NCBI GenBank assembly: GCA_038363925.1
Contig: JAQQWL010000009.1
Location: 434,001-498,000 of the forward strand
Direction: 5' to 3'
DNA: 64,000 nucleotides
Origin: Apiospora phragmitis
Taxonomy: Eukaryota > Ascomycota > Sordariomycetes > Amphisphaeriales > Apiosporaceae
Shown here: positions 32,500-45,218 of the stretch, piece after piece
Layout: each line of letters begins with the position of its first letter
Numbering within the stretch: position 1 is the first letter of the stretch
Position numbers and translations under genes: made by a program
Notes under the pieces: generated by a model
Database searches by the model: none
Told to the model about the DNA's origin: nothing
The model's input: only the letters and a program-made list of their open reading frames with translations

Positions 32500-35400
32500 A
32501 TTAAAAAAGGAAAAGAGTATTAAGCTTTTTATAATAAAATACTTTATTAATAAAACCATTTTTATATATATATTTATTAATTCAGGCTATTTTTTTATAG
32601 TTTTATTAATAAACGTTATATATAATAAAACTCGTTTTAACGTATCTTAATATTTTTTTAATTAATTAATAATTTTATTAAATTTAATTATTTTTACGAA
32701 ATAATTTATATATATTTTAATATTCACGAATATTAAAAGTAAAAAATATATTTTTATATCTCGTATAATACCTTTAAATACGATATAATTTTTAAAAAGG
32801 CCTAAATAACGAAATAAAAAATAAAACTTCTTTTAAAAAAAAGGAGCTTTAAATTTATATAATAAAAGTACGAGTAAAACGTTTCGAATAAAAGCGACCT
32901 ACCTTTTTATATAAGTATATAAAGATAAAAGTTATAAAGTTCAGGTATTAAATACGGAAAGCCCGATCTCTCGAAATATAAATATAAGTCTTCGCGGTAA
33001 ATATAATAGATATCGAAAAAGCGTTTCGTATAAAATAAAAGACGAATTTTTAAAAAAAACTCTTATTATAATATTAAGAGTTCCTCTTATTATTTAAAAA
33101 TCTAAAAACGGCCTATTACCCCCTTTCCAAAGGGAAAGGATCGATTATAATATCGAACTCGTATAAAAAAAAGAAAAGAACTAAAAATCTTTTAAAGGCC
33201 ATGATATAATATATCGAAAAAGAACTTTTAATTTATAAAAAACTTTAATAGAGTTATTAAATAAAGGATTTATTTACATAAGCCACTTTTTAGCGGCGGT
33301 ATTAATTCTCTTTATACGAAAGCTTAAAGGAGGCCTACGGTTCTATATCGATTATCGAGCTTTAAATAAAATTACGAAAAAGGACCGCTACTTTTTATCC
33401 TTTATTTAAAAGACTTTAATTTAAATCTTATAAGCGAAGTAGTATATAAAATTAAACGTCGCGGCCGTATTTTATAAGATTAAGATTATAAAAAGTAACG
33501 AATAAAAAACGGGTTTTTATACGAAATACGGGTTATTTAGATAATTTATTACCCTTTTTTAACCTCGCGAACGTACCGAACACTTTTTAAAAGTATATTA
33601 ATTAAATTTTACGAGACCTCTTAAATAAATTTTATTTCGTGTATATTAATAATATCCTTATTTATATAAATAATAGCTTTAATTAATATTATACGTATAT
33701 TATAAAAGTGCTTTAATACTTTACGAAAGCTAGTTTATAACTCGATATTAATAAATACGAATTTGAAATTACGAGAATAAAATACTTAGGCCTTATCCTC
33801 GACGTTTAAAACGGAATCTAGATAGATCTTGAAAAGGTTCGAATAATCCAAGAGTGGGAAACCTCAAGTTCTATACGAGGAGTACGAGGATTCCTCGGAT
33901 TCGTTAATTATTATTAAAAATTTATTCGAACTTTTCGAGAATAGTAATACCGTTTATACGTTTAATTAAAAACGACGTCCTTTTTTATTAAAGTTTTAAT
34001 TATTAATAAGCGTTTAATTAATTTAAAGATTTATTTATTTAATAGCTGGTATTATTATAATTCGACTTAGACTGTACGAAGATATTCGAGACGAACTTTT
34101 TAAGATATTATATTAGAAATTTTCTTTTTTAATATAATAATAAGGGGCTTTTCCGCCTTTACGCTTATTATTTTAAAAAAATATCGCCCGTCGAGTATAA
34201 TTACGAGATTTATAATAAAGATATGTTAGCGGTTATTTAGTATTTAAAAGAGTAAAATATCGAGCTATGGTTTATACGAAAGTTTAACGTTATTACGAAT
34301 TATAAGAACCTCGAATACTTTACATCTCTTTAAAAGCTAAGCGAGAAGTATATACGATAAGCGCTTATCTTTAGCCGGTATAACTTTCGAATTACATATA
34401 GAGTTAGTTATTAAAATAAAGGAGTAAGCGCCTTATTTAAAAAGGAGTAAGATATATTACGAGATTTTTATAATAATAAGATTTAGTACCGAGAGTTTTA
34501 ATTAATAACGTTAAAAATATTTAATTAATAAAACTACTTAATATAAATAACCGCTATTTCTTTTTTTACCCCTAAACTTTAAACCTTATAAAACTAAGGT
34601 TTTTAACGAAACGAAGCGTACTATACGATTATATAAAGCTTAAAGGATAGCGTTACTAAGTTCCTCTCGTCGCTATAGCTTAAGGTATCGATATTTAAAT
34701 ACGCTTTAAATAAAAATAGTTAGCCTCTCTTTTATAATTAACGCTAAGTGTTAAAGTATAAGCTTTTATATATAAAGCTCGTTCTTAAAGCTTATAATAA
34801 CCTGCTCGCTAAATATTCTAAACGTTATTAAACCTATATTATATTCGCGAGAAATTTTTTCTAATTAAGGATAAGCCTTTTTATACGTTAATATATAAAA
34901 AACTGCGACATTTATAATAGATTAAAGCTTTAAAAAACTAGAAATAAAGGCTTTTAAAACTATTACTAATACTTAATAAAATTTAGAAGAAAGTTTCGAT
35001 AAACTTCGTTACTAACTTTTTAAAGAGTTTCGAGTATACGAATATAATGATCGTTATAGACTAACTAAATAAAGGTATAATAATCGAACTTATAGTAGAG
35101 ATTATAATAGAATTTATAACGTCGGCTTTTATATAACGAGTTATTAGCTAATACGGCCCGCTTATTATAATTACTTCGGATCGTAGGAAGTAATTTATAA
35201 GCTTCCTTTAAAAACGAATATACTAGTTATTAAGGATCGAATAACGGATCTCTATAGCATACCACTTAAAAACCGACGGAGCTATAAAACGAATACACAA
35301 CGTTATTAAAGCCTACTTAAAAATATATATTACGGATTATTAAAACCGATAAATTATATTATACCTTATTATTAAATACGTATTAAACGTTTATATATTA

Positions 35401-36430
35401 ATAATTATTAAGTTAAACTTATTTTTTTTAATATACGAATATTATACGGCCTTATTATAACCTAGGGAAAAAATAAACGATTATATAAGTCTAATATAAT
35501 ACAGCCTTATTTAACGCGGAGAAGCTATTATAAAAGTAATTATAACAGCCTCGGTATAGGCGTAAATTATAATAACTAATACTTAATAAAATTAAAAAGC
35601 TTACGTTAATAAATACCGTACGATAATATTATAATATAAAATAAGGGACTCGGTATAGCTCCGGTTAAAGAATTTAGTTATAAATAATTGAGAAAAACTA
35701 GATTAAAAGAACGGAAAGTTTAAAATAAAAAATATTATTAAATTATACGCCGTACGACTTAATATATTAAACGGAACTAAATTAACTTTTTACGTTGATC
35801 GTATAAGACTAGTTTTTAAAAACCTTTTGTTAAGTTAACCGTAAAATAATTAATAACCTTTACCGGTTATAATTAATAAATAAGAAGAATATTATAACGT
35901 AAAAGAAATATAAAACGAGCGGAAACGTAAACGAGAACGAAGTTAATAAACCTTTTATAAAATTAAATAAAAAAGTTACGCTTAATTAATATAAAAACCT
36001 GCTTCGGTATTTTAAAAGATTATCGCCTTAAAACGTTAGAACGAGAAATAACGTTAACGACGACGGCGCTAGCTTAAAAAAAAGGGGAGTACTATTATAA
36101 GATAAACTCTTATTGATAAGACTTAAGGGCCCGTAGCCCTTTTACGACTTATTAATTAATATTTCTAACTTCTTATAAAACCTATTAGAAATGCCGAGCA
36201 TATATATATTAGAATAGAAGCACGTATATAAATAAGTAATATTTATATAGTAGTTAAAAAAAATCTTTCTCCTTTTAAAGAATTCTTTTTATAATTAAAA
36301 ATAATAAACGTTAGAGTATACTACTTAGTCTAGACCCTTATAAATCTTAACTAATTTAATTAAATTAATTATATAATAATTATTATTTAAACTTATAATA
36401 TTACTAATTTTATTTATATTATAAATAAAT
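32500..36430 (+). mobile_element. Ty3/gypsy chromovirus relic, 5'-truncated, RIP-mutated
   Basis: Reverse transcriptase: '[19 protein letters not shown]' at about 33325-33385, and the active-site YxDD box, now read 'VYINNILIYI' (both Asp codons G-to-A changed) at 33640-33670. Integrase: 'AYHLKTDGAIKRIHNVIK' at 35257-35310. Near 35890-36000 lie remnants compatible with a C-terminal chromodomain (W-E-P-A-like segment). A polypurine tract (a-run plus ggggag) at 36075-36088 is followed by a presumed 3' LTR from about 36090 to about 36430. I find no 5' LTR or gag, so the left limit is uncertain. Confidence 0.75.
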
Positions 36431-36560
36431 CGAATAAGAATATCTTTAATAAAATCCTGCCTTAAAATAAAGAAAAAAAGCTAGATATTCTCTTCGAATA
36501 TATAGTAAACGCGTCGGAAGTTTATCGTCGTAGCTAGTATAGTTTTCAACTTAAGGTTAC

Positions 36561-37351
36561 ATGTAATAAATCTCTTTACCTAATAGATTCCAAAGGGTAA
36601 GACGCGCTAGTCTGTCTTAATTAGCCGGGCGACGAATAGCCGGAACACGTTATACTTAAGGGCAAAGCCTAGCTACGCTTATCGGATAGCCTAGGTTTTA
36701 AAATACTCCTCCTAGGCGGAAGAGAGGGTCCTAGCGGACTCCTTAAACTCGGTCCGGGTCGGTCTGCCCCTGATTTTATCCCGTAAGGTGGCTCGGGGTA
36801 CCTTAAGTCTTTTAGAGGCTGCACGTTCCGACTCGCTAGCTTGTACGGCCAAAATGGCACGCTAAATGGCGGATTCGGGGGTTAGGATGGGCATGACTAA
36901 AAAGCACGAGAAGTGACGATTCTGGCAGTATCCTCTAATTGTTAATGAGGGGGTTGGATGCTGACTTATATGCGAAAAGGGGGTTAGGGGGCTTCGCTTA
37001 TCGGTAGTCAATTTGGGTGGCTGCTTATGTGGTAGGACGGCTAAGTGGTTAGGGTGCTTAGCTGGCTATGGGCATTGACCACCCTTTCCAACATGAGGCA
37101 TGTCGACCCTCAAAATCTTGGACATGAGACACCGATATACCATTTACGGACCCATACAGCTAACCATGTGGTTTAACTAGCGTCGGAGAACGATACTCCC
37201 TCTACTCTAAGGGAGATAGGGGCAAGACGTTCCCTGGGTGAGGAATATGGCTTTCGCACAAAACATGCATGTAATTGTAACATTCATAAACAATGCCTTC
37301 TTTAATATATATCTAGAAGAAATAATCCTTTATGTCTACCGCCAAAATCCT
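36561..37351. other. Transition zone between RIP block and OPT gene
   Basis: Base composition returns to normal at about 36600. No gene found; 36600-36880 resembles a lightly mutated repeat with in-frame stops on both strands. Confidence 0.4.
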
Positions 37352-39748
37352 TCACGACCAAGTCCCATTAGGCGGCCCAAAGTAGCCCACCTCCGGCATC
37401 TGCAACCAGGGCACACCCTGCCCGTCCGCCGTGTTCTTCCAGACGGTGTTGCCCCACCAGTCCGGGAACTGCACGCCGGGCCCGTAGGTGACGGCGAAGA
37501 AGATGACGATGCCGGCGAGGGCGAGCCCGGTATCGAGCGCGGCGGCCATGACGTAGTTGTACTTGGTCCACCAGGCGCGGAACCGGCGGTAGATCAGCTT
37601 GTTGAAGACGAGGTTCACGATGTACCAGGAGCTGTAGTTGATGCCGGTCGCAGGCGGCACGTTGTAGGTGCCGACGAAGATGAGCGGCCAATTGATCTTG
37701 CGCACGAACTCGTTGCCCGTCTTCTTCCAGAGCAACCAGGTCAAGGGCGGCAGCAGGAGCCCGATCCAGAAGAAGTGGTTGAGGCCGCTGTAGATGCGGC
37801 CGACCGAGTAGAGGCGGGCGGGCCCGACGAGGCCCCAGATCACGGACGATGAGTAGACGGTCAGGCCGTTGGGGCAGGAGAAGCCGTTGGGCTGGTCCGC
37901 GGTGCAGACGTCGGGGACGTTACCGAGCATCCAGAGCGTGACGCCCGTCTGCGTCAGCGCGCCGAGGACGGTGGCGAGCCCCTGGGCGAAGAACAGGCTG
38001 CGCGACGGGATCTTGAGGTAGTGGGCCAGCTTCATGTCCTGGGCGAAGTAGAGGGCCTGCCCGACGACGTCGGTCGAGAGGATCTTGAACAGCATCGTGG
38101 CCAGGGGTTTGCCCTGGAACAGATAGCCGCCGATGAACTCGGACAGGACGTTGACCTGGTTCGCGTCGACGTTGGTGACGCCCTGGATCATGCCGCACGG
38201 CACCATGTAGATGGCCGGGATCACGATGGCGAGGATGATGCCCCACCACGGCAGGCCGGTGCCGTAGCCCTCGGCCATGCCGATACTCAGGCCCGCGACG
38301 GCGAGGACAATGCCGACCCACCAGTACCACGGCACTTGCTTGTACGCCTTCATGAGGCGGGCGTGGATGTCGAGCCTCAAGGTCCCCTTGAAAGCATGCT
38401 TGATCTCACTCCAATGGAAGAAGTAGACATGCGAAAGCACGCTACATTGTATTAGTTTTCGGCAAGTACATCATGAAACTTACAAAACGACTGATTCAGC
38501 AACATACCTGGTGATAGCAGCGAAGGAAATCCCGTAAACAAAAGCGAAGGTGGCAGGGAGGTAGGGCGGCGAGTACGCCGCGTACTTCTGCTGGTCGAAG
38601 ACGCCGTCCGTCATGACCTGGGCGACGTCGTAGACCTGCCCGTAGCGGTCGTAGACGTCGGCGGTGCAGAGGGGCAGGTAGGACGTGAACCAGGTGTTGG
38701 TGTAGTAGAGCGCGGGGGTCACGACCCAGAACCAGAGCGCGAAGCCGAAGAAGACGTTGACGGCGGCCCAGTGCGGGCTGAGCAGCGGGTTCGTGTTGTA
38801 CGCGACCATGGCCCAGTCGAAGGTGAGCGGGAACAGGCCGAGGCCCGTCACCATGCCGAACACCTGGTTCACCGCGATGTTGTCCGGGACGATCCAGCAG
38901 ATCCAGCTGAAGTAGCTGAGTCCGGTGAAGATCAGGCCCGGGAACCAGTACCAGATGAACGCGCCGGCACAGACCGTCATGAAGAACTTGATACGGGTGA
39001 TCTTCCAACCATTCGTGATAGCATTCGCTCGGGAGTGCAGCGAACTCAGCAGTGCAACGTTGCTAAGCACGCCAGGCCATATCATAGTCGCCGGCTTTAC
39101 CAGCCATGGGATGGAGAGGCCGGCGATGCCGTAGCCCATCAGCTGACAACATAGCACGACCAGGACCGAGAAGCCGGGCTGCAGCGAGAACCCATAGAAC
39201 TTGGCGGCCTGGATGATATTGGTCGAGTCGGCCGACCCGAAACCGAACGAGACGTTGGACATGATGGTGACCAGGGCATGTTCCTTGATGTTGAAGTGCC
39301 GGTCGGGATTGAAGCGGTTGATGGGCAGGATCTTGGCGAGCGCGACGCCGAGGGGAAAAGCCAGTAGCTCCGAGACGAGGGAGACGATCTTCACGCCAGG
39401 GTAGCGCAGCCCGAAGAACTGGTTGATGCCGGCCCCGAGGAACACGAAGACAATGCCCAAGAACCATGCACGAAACGTGTTGACCGGTATGGCTGTGTCG
39501 TCCGTCTCGGGCACGACGGCGCGAACGGCCGGGAAGGGGCTGGTGTCGGCCTCGTATTCGCCTTCTTCCTCCTCGCCGAGGACGCGGTCGAGGTCGACCT
39601 CTAACTCGGCCAGATGACCATGCTCCAGCTCAATGTCCTGGGTCGTGGAGAGGTCGTGCGGCGTCTTCAGGTCGGAATTGATCTCGTCAGACCCTGTAGT
39701 ACGGTTGCCATTCTCCGACGACAAGCGTCCGATCTTCTCCGACGCCAT
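37352..39748 (-). CDS. OPT-family oligopeptide transporter (isp4-like)
   Basis: Exon 1 39748-38484, a 42-nt intron (gtaagt...gtag), exon 2 38441-37352; about 784 residues, the usual length of small-oligopeptide transporters. The N-terminus is hydrophilic and acidic, followed by about 14-16 membrane segments. Signature regions include 'NPDRHFNIKEHALVTIM' (the OPT KEH motif), 'YGIAGLSIPWLVKPATMIWP', 'IPAIYMVPCGMIQGVTNVDA', 'NVLSEFIGGYLFQGKPLAT' and 'FGGPP'-type C-terminal 'EVGYFGPPNGTW'. It imports tetra/pentapeptides or glutathione by proton symport at the plasma membrane; substrate cannot be told from sequence. It is uninterrupted and sits directly beside the AT-rich block. Confidence 0.92.
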
Positions 39749-40689
39749 CCTGAAGGGGATATACGGGTGGGTGCACTGCGCCTAAGTTTCTCGAGAGCGA
39801 GAAGACTATTGGATGCTGAGCGACAGCAGCAGAAACAAGCAATTGGCATGAGCAGCCAAGACGGGAGCCAAGTGAAGACACCGGGAAAGCAGAACGGCGC
39901 GGCGCTTCATCTTATTTGCTGTGGTACGACCTGTCCTAGTCAACATGGGGAAAGAGAAACGGAATTGGCCAATGATTTCCGGTACCGTGATACGGACATT
40001 GCATTGCATAAGAACCGACGCCAGCATGGAAGTTCGCCGCAGGCCAATTGAATGCTTATCACAGAAAGCCGGGGTAGGGAGCTGGGATGGAGCTGGGTTC
40101 AGAACTGGGATGTTGTCGGAGTCAACCTTATCTCTCTCCAATTACTGGCTTATCTTGTGCGAGGGTGCATCGGCGTGGAGCCCCGGGGATCATGTCGAAG
40201 GTCATGTCAGGTCTCGGATAACGGCACATTCCCAGATGGCCGGATATCGACGGGGGTGTTGGTGTCTATGTAGATAATGACATATTCTAATCAGTTATGG
40301 GCTTCAACATCTGCCCTGATAAGATCGACGACTATCGGATTTTCGGTGATGCCCGTGCGACGAGGGTCATGTCCAAGACCAGAGTTATTTCAGTTGACGA
40401 AATGACTTGGGGCAGGAAATGGCTGGGTCTATATACTTCGGCCATCGCTGCAATGGGTGATTTGAATTTGTCACAAGTAACAAGTGTGACATGTAAGGGG
40501 GTAAGTGGAATTGAAGTCGCAACTCCCCGATAAGCCCTTGGGTAACCTTCAAAGGCGCATAACGCCGACACGCAAAACGCCATTGCATTGATAAATGATG
40601 AGGGTATCAAACAACAAAATGAGACTCGAAAGTCATTCCACATTTTCCCCGAGTGTCTTGCTGTAGCGTGGGTGGCCAAGCACAAAACA
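39749..40689. other. Intergenic region
   Basis: No gene found between the OPT start and the photolyase stop; it contains the OPT promoter. Confidence 0.5.
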
Positions 40690-42685
40690 TCAAGCCGTAT
40701 CCCGCTTGATACCCTCCTTGTACATATCAATCGCCTTCTGTCTGCTCGCCTTGTGCTCAACAATCATCCGCGGGTACCCTGCCTTCTTCGCCAGCGCGCC
40801 AGCGCCGCGCCCGTAGGGGTCGTGGATGGCCTTGCCCGGGACGTCGCGCAGCTCGGGGAGGTACTTGCGAATAAAGGCCCCGTCCGGGTCGAACTTCTCG
40901 CTCTGCAAGATCGGGTTGAAGACGCGGAAGTAGGGCTGCGGGTCGACACCGACGCTGGCGCTGAAGCCCCAGCCGCCGCTGTTGGACGCGAAGTCGCCGT
41001 CCACGAGATTCTCCATGAAGAAGCGCTCGCCCATGCGCCAGTCCAGCAGCAGGTCCTTGCACAGGAACGACGCCACCACCATGCGCAGCCGGTTGTGCAT
41101 CCAGCCCATGTGCTGCACCTGCCGCATCGCGGCGTCGACGATGGGGTAGCCCGTGCGGCCGGCGCGCCAGGCTTCGAAGTGCTCGGCGTTGTAGGACCAC
41201 GTGATGTTTGAGTACTCGGGCTTGAATGGCTTGTTCATGCTGAAGGGAGGGCGTGTAAGTAGGCATGCAAAGGTTACTTACTGGCTTCCGAGCCTAAGTC
41301 GCGCGGAATGGGGGGGTGGGGGGGCGTATTCACTTACCAGACGTATGGCCAATGGACCAAGACGTGCTTGTAGAAGTCCCGCCAAGCCACCTCGCTGATC
41401 CAAACCTTGATGCCTTCGATACCCTCATTCAGCTTCTTGGTCTTGTTCCGATCTCTCGCGTAACGGACAGCTGTCCGCGCACTGAGAGTACCGGCTGCCA
41501 GGTGAACCGAGATGTTTGATGTGCCATGCTGTGCCGGGAAATTACGCTTCGCATGGTAGCTGCCAATCTTCTCCTCGGCAAACTTCTCTAACCGGTCCAT
41601 GGCTTCGTGCTCCCCGGCGGGATAGAGAGCACGAAACCGTGTAGCATCCTTCTCCGAAAGGCGCTTGGTTTCAGGCGCTTCGGGTATCTCATAGTCAAAG
41701 AGGGCCGCCACCTTCTCTCTGGCCGACTCGGAATTTGGCTCCGGCGGGTCGAAGAGATCCAACAACTCTGGGTTCGCATGCACATGAGGGACCAGGACTT
41801 ATACCACGGGGTATAGACTGAATACTGTTTCCCAGTTCCGGTCGTCAGCGCGCCCGGCGGGACGACGCAAGTATCATGGACAACTTCCATAGCAATGCCG
41901 CTCTCGGCACACATGCGAACCAACTTGGCTTCGCGTCGTAGTTCGTCGACTTCGTACTCCATATTGGCGAACAGGTGGCCGGCACCCCACTCCTCCAGAA
42001 GCTCGATGATGCGCGCGGGGACCTGTCGGCGCCTTTCTACCGTCTCGGCGTACAAGGGGATACCGAGCTTCGCGAGGTCCTGCTTCAGCACATGAAGCGT
42101 GCGCAGCATGAAGTCGATCCGTATGGGCGCCCGGAGGTGCGCTTCGAAATCCTGCGGGCTGACGATGTACATGCACACCAACGGGACACCGGCCTCGCGG
42201 GCCTTCTGGCTCGCCATCCACAGCGCGCGGTTGTCGCGCGTGCGCAGGTCCATCTTGAACCAGTGCACGACGGCGTCTTTGACCCCAATCTTCTTCCGCA
42301 CCCCCGCCGTCCCCTCCATGGCATCTACCAGGACCTCGATCGGCCGGGGCAGCTCGTTGTTGTTGTAGGCAAGCGCCCGCGCATTGGACATCTCGTGTGG
42401 GTAGAACTTCCGCAGCACCACGCCGTTCTCCTCCGCTTCGGCGCTGAAGGGGTGCGGTTCGCGGAGGGGGTCGTCGGCATTGCCATCTTTCTTCTTGTAG
42501 GAGCATTCCAGCTTCTGCTTCTTGGTCTCGAGGGCCTCCGCCTCGCCCTTGGCCGAGGTGGGCGCCTTGCGCTTCGGTGGCATGGTTGCGAAGCTTCGCG
42601 GTTTCACTTGAATCGCGGCCTGCGTGGCGGCTGCCAAGGTGGTGCGGAAAACACGCAACGAGATACGCAGCAGACAGACGTTCAT
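40690..42685 (-). CDS. PHR1: Class I CPD DNA photolyase
   Basis: Light-driven repair of cyclobutane pyrimidine dimers. The photolyase N-terminal domain is seen in 'VVHWFKMDLRTRDNRALWMA' and 'VCMYIVSPQDFEAHL'; the FAD-binding domain in 'GRTGYPIVDAAMRQVQHMGW', 'NRLRMVVASFLCKDLLLDWR', 'GERFFMENLVDGDFASNSGG' and 'PQPYFRVFNPILQSEKFDP', which matches CPD rather than (6-4) enzymes. Intron 41337-41240 interrupts 'WPYVC-MNKPFKPEYSN'. A frame break at 41792-41793 is repaired by one G (TGG to TGGG). Two candidate starts: ATG 42685 gives an Arg/Ala-rich, acid-free mitochondrial-presequence-like leader; ATG 42583 ('MPPKRKAPTSAKGE') starts at a basic nuclear-localisation-like cluster. Dual targeting is known for yeast Phr1. 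Confidence 0.9.
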
Positions 42686-44155
42686 GGGGGAAGCAAAAGA
42701 GACAATGAAACTAGAGGTGAAGGATGGACGCTTACTGCCAGGAGAAGGCAAGGGCTGCTTTGGCCTTCAAACGGCTTGCATTCCATGCGATTGACCTTAC
42801 TCGCGCAGAGAGCCCCTTTGGCCCTTTGGGCTCGATGTCAAATGCGTCATGGGTGTACCTGAGATCGCGCTGCAGTACAGGCAGATCTGAGGAAAGGGTC
42901 CAACCTAGATCCTGGGAACTCTAATGGCAATCCTGGGCTAGCCCGTTCCGGTCTGGTGCCGTGTCTCTATCTTTGCTTTTCTGGTCCAGGATACTGACTG
43001 TCTTAATACCCACGGGCCTAGCCGTGGTCCGCTTGACGAAGCCATGCGGGACAGTAGGTAGCTTGATCACGTGGGGCGTGAACTGTGGCATTGTTTCAAT
43101 GTTAACAGCCTCGAGCTAGATCGGTAATCAATACAATTGATTGCACGAATATGCCTACGCCTTGTGATGAGAGCCGTTATGTTTCCTCTACCATCACGTC
43201 AGAATGAATCAGGAAAACATCCATGCCATGGGCAAATCAGCTATCATCTATTTAAGCGGAAGAGCTTCAGGCTGTCCAAGGTAGCATCAGCACTTTGGAA
43301 CCCCAGCTTGCTTTCAGCTGACCTTGTGTTTCATTACCAAAGACTAAGCATTCATAATAATGTCGAATCTCCTGCGAGCCTAAATAATACGATTTTCGTG
43401 GTAAAGGTATATCGTTAGTACATTGGCCACAACTGAAGTATGAGGCAGATTCAGTAGGAGCTCGGTCAAATGGAGATCACCAGTCAGTGTCGGGACATCC
43501 AATGCTCCCAGACTCAGCGTTAGATCGTTTCGAATTGTGGCATTTTCGCGTCAGCATAGTGGGAGCAGTGGCAGGCGAGTCCACTGATACCTTCAGATCA
43601 ACATCACGTATTAGAGCGATACCATGAGCAATCATGGAACGAAAGGTAGTCGTCTTTACAACTGTTTTTGATAATGTGTATTGTTTGACCCGTATCTGTG
43701 CCGTGGTGTAAAGCTTGAGCACCACAACTTTTTCAAGGCCAATATTTTTTCAGTCTTCGGCTTGGAGACTATCGAGGTAGTCCCAGAATCCCAATCCATT
43801 GAAGGGATGAGGAGACTTTGCTAGCCGGTGCACAATCACGCCCTCACAAAGGTAGAGTCACAGGTTCGGATTCATCGGTTGCGAGGCCGTCGTAATTGTG
43901 TCAAATCGAGGTATTTTATTTCCGTTCCGAAATGCAGGTGGTGACGTTTCTAGTCGGTGCTAGATCAGAATCAATGCAGAAGCTGCCATGCCCTTGCCCA
44001 GGTCGTCATCGTTCGTTCCGTCCAAATGCCATATCAACACCAAACCCAAATCTGTGTCGGCGCGGTCGCTAGTCAGCATGAGCCCCAAGTGCATTGCTTG
44101 GTGGGGGGGGAGGCGTCTGGGATTCCGTACCACAGAAACAAGAAAAGTTCCTCGC
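42686..44155. other. Intergenic region
   Basis: About 1.5 kb without a supported gene. It contains the photolyase promoter and the 3' side of the RPS21 gene. Confidence 0.5.
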
Positions 44156-44557
44156 TTATCGCTGGGCATTCCAGACGCTCTTGACGAGGCCATCACGCTG
44201 GCAGAGGCGGTTCATGGAGTCATCGGACTCGCCCATGGCACGGACGAAACCGCAAAGGGCGTAGACGTGGTTCTCGCCGGCAACGGCGCGGCCGTTCTCA
44301 TCAACCTTGGCGATGGAGATCTGGACGGAACCGTGGTCCTTGGCCTTGATCAAACCTGCATTCAAGAGGTTAGTCCGCTGGAGGGAAGGTAGCTTTTTCG
44401 AAGATCGGTCATCGCTCACGGTTGGAAGCCGAGCACTTGCGCGGGACGTAACTAGAAAACAGCCAAAGTTAGCATCATTGCCCACTTCTCAGATCGCACG
44501 TTGCGGCGGCGGAGGTGAAACGTACAGGTCGACAACTTGGCCCTTGTCGTTCTCCAT
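44156..44557 (-). CDS. RPS21: 40S ribosomal protein S21 (eS21)
   Basis: Three exons: 44557-44526, 44451-44420 and 44355-44156, giving 87 residues, the normal length of eS21. The start '[11 protein letters not shown]', the middle '[11 protein letters not shown]' and '[20 protein letters not shown]' are diagnostic of this small-subunit protein. Introns begin gtacgt and gtgagc and end ttctag and tgcag; two early introns are typical of fungal ribosomal protein genes. Its reading frame is intact. Divergent from SLX4. Confidence 0.95.
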
Positions 44558-45218
44558 TTTGGCGACTGTGTATTGATGATACGCTGAAGGTCGTCGGGGG
44601 TAATTGGTGGTGAGATGGATTCGCAAGTCGTACGGCGGTTGCTACTTTCAGCGTTGTCGCAAAAGGGAAATTTCTGGCGGGGGATTGGGCTTTTTCGTGA
44701 GTGGGAGTGTGTGGGCAAAACTGCGACCTAATCCGGGAAAGGCTTGGGGCACAAATACGTATCGGCCGTGGCGCTTCTTATCTATTGTGTGGCTGCGTGG
44801 CTTTACATAAAAAACATGTGGCTATGTGGCTCAACTCATTGTATCCACTCAAGCACCTGACAGCGCGTTTTGTTCGTGGCCAGATCGACTGATTATTAAC
44901 GGGTCCAACATTCGGCTAGCTGGCCGGTGCCTTTGCTGCCCCCACCACGGAACGGTCGATTGTTGACTTCGCCGTTCACGGCTTGCACCAAGTCCCTGAT
45001 CTCCAACGACCGTGATGTGTATTTTGGAAGCATATAGTAATTGTTATGTTCTGCCTCTTCTAAAGCTCTGTTCTCCAAATAGGACCCGGATCATTTTCAA
45101 CTACGCCTAACCTGCGATACGCCAAAATTTCAATCTGAAGCGCCTCGCCACTACCGGATGCGCGCGTTGCATTCCTGGGACGTCCCTGCGCGAGGCGATC
45201 AGGTTCCACGGGCTCGGA
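44558..45218. promoter_or_regulatory. Divergent promoter region of RPS21 and SLX4
   Basis: 661 bp between the two start codons, no coding content. Confidence 0.5.

Larger units (their letters stand above)
26410..36560. repeat. AT-rich, RIP-degenerated nested transposon block
   Basis: Composition changes abruptly near 26410 and back near 36560. Inside, CpA and TpG are nearly absent, TpA is very frequent and CpG persists, the classical mark of repeat-induced point mutation in ascomycetes. Recognisable contents are listed separately: a split pogo-type element, an inserted TIR element, tRNA-like duplications and a Ty3/gypsy relic. 26410-27512 and 31326-31960 are equally decayed, and I cannot assign them. 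No host gene is visible in the block. Confidence 0.9.

Noticed and set aside
26410..36560. Centromere or CRISPR-like array
   Set aside because: The AT-richness is explained by RIP-mutated transposons; there is no spaced short-repeat array, and the organism is a eukaryote.
43812..43890. Possible tRNA around 'aggttcggattcatc'
   Set aside because: No matching A box or acceptor stem.
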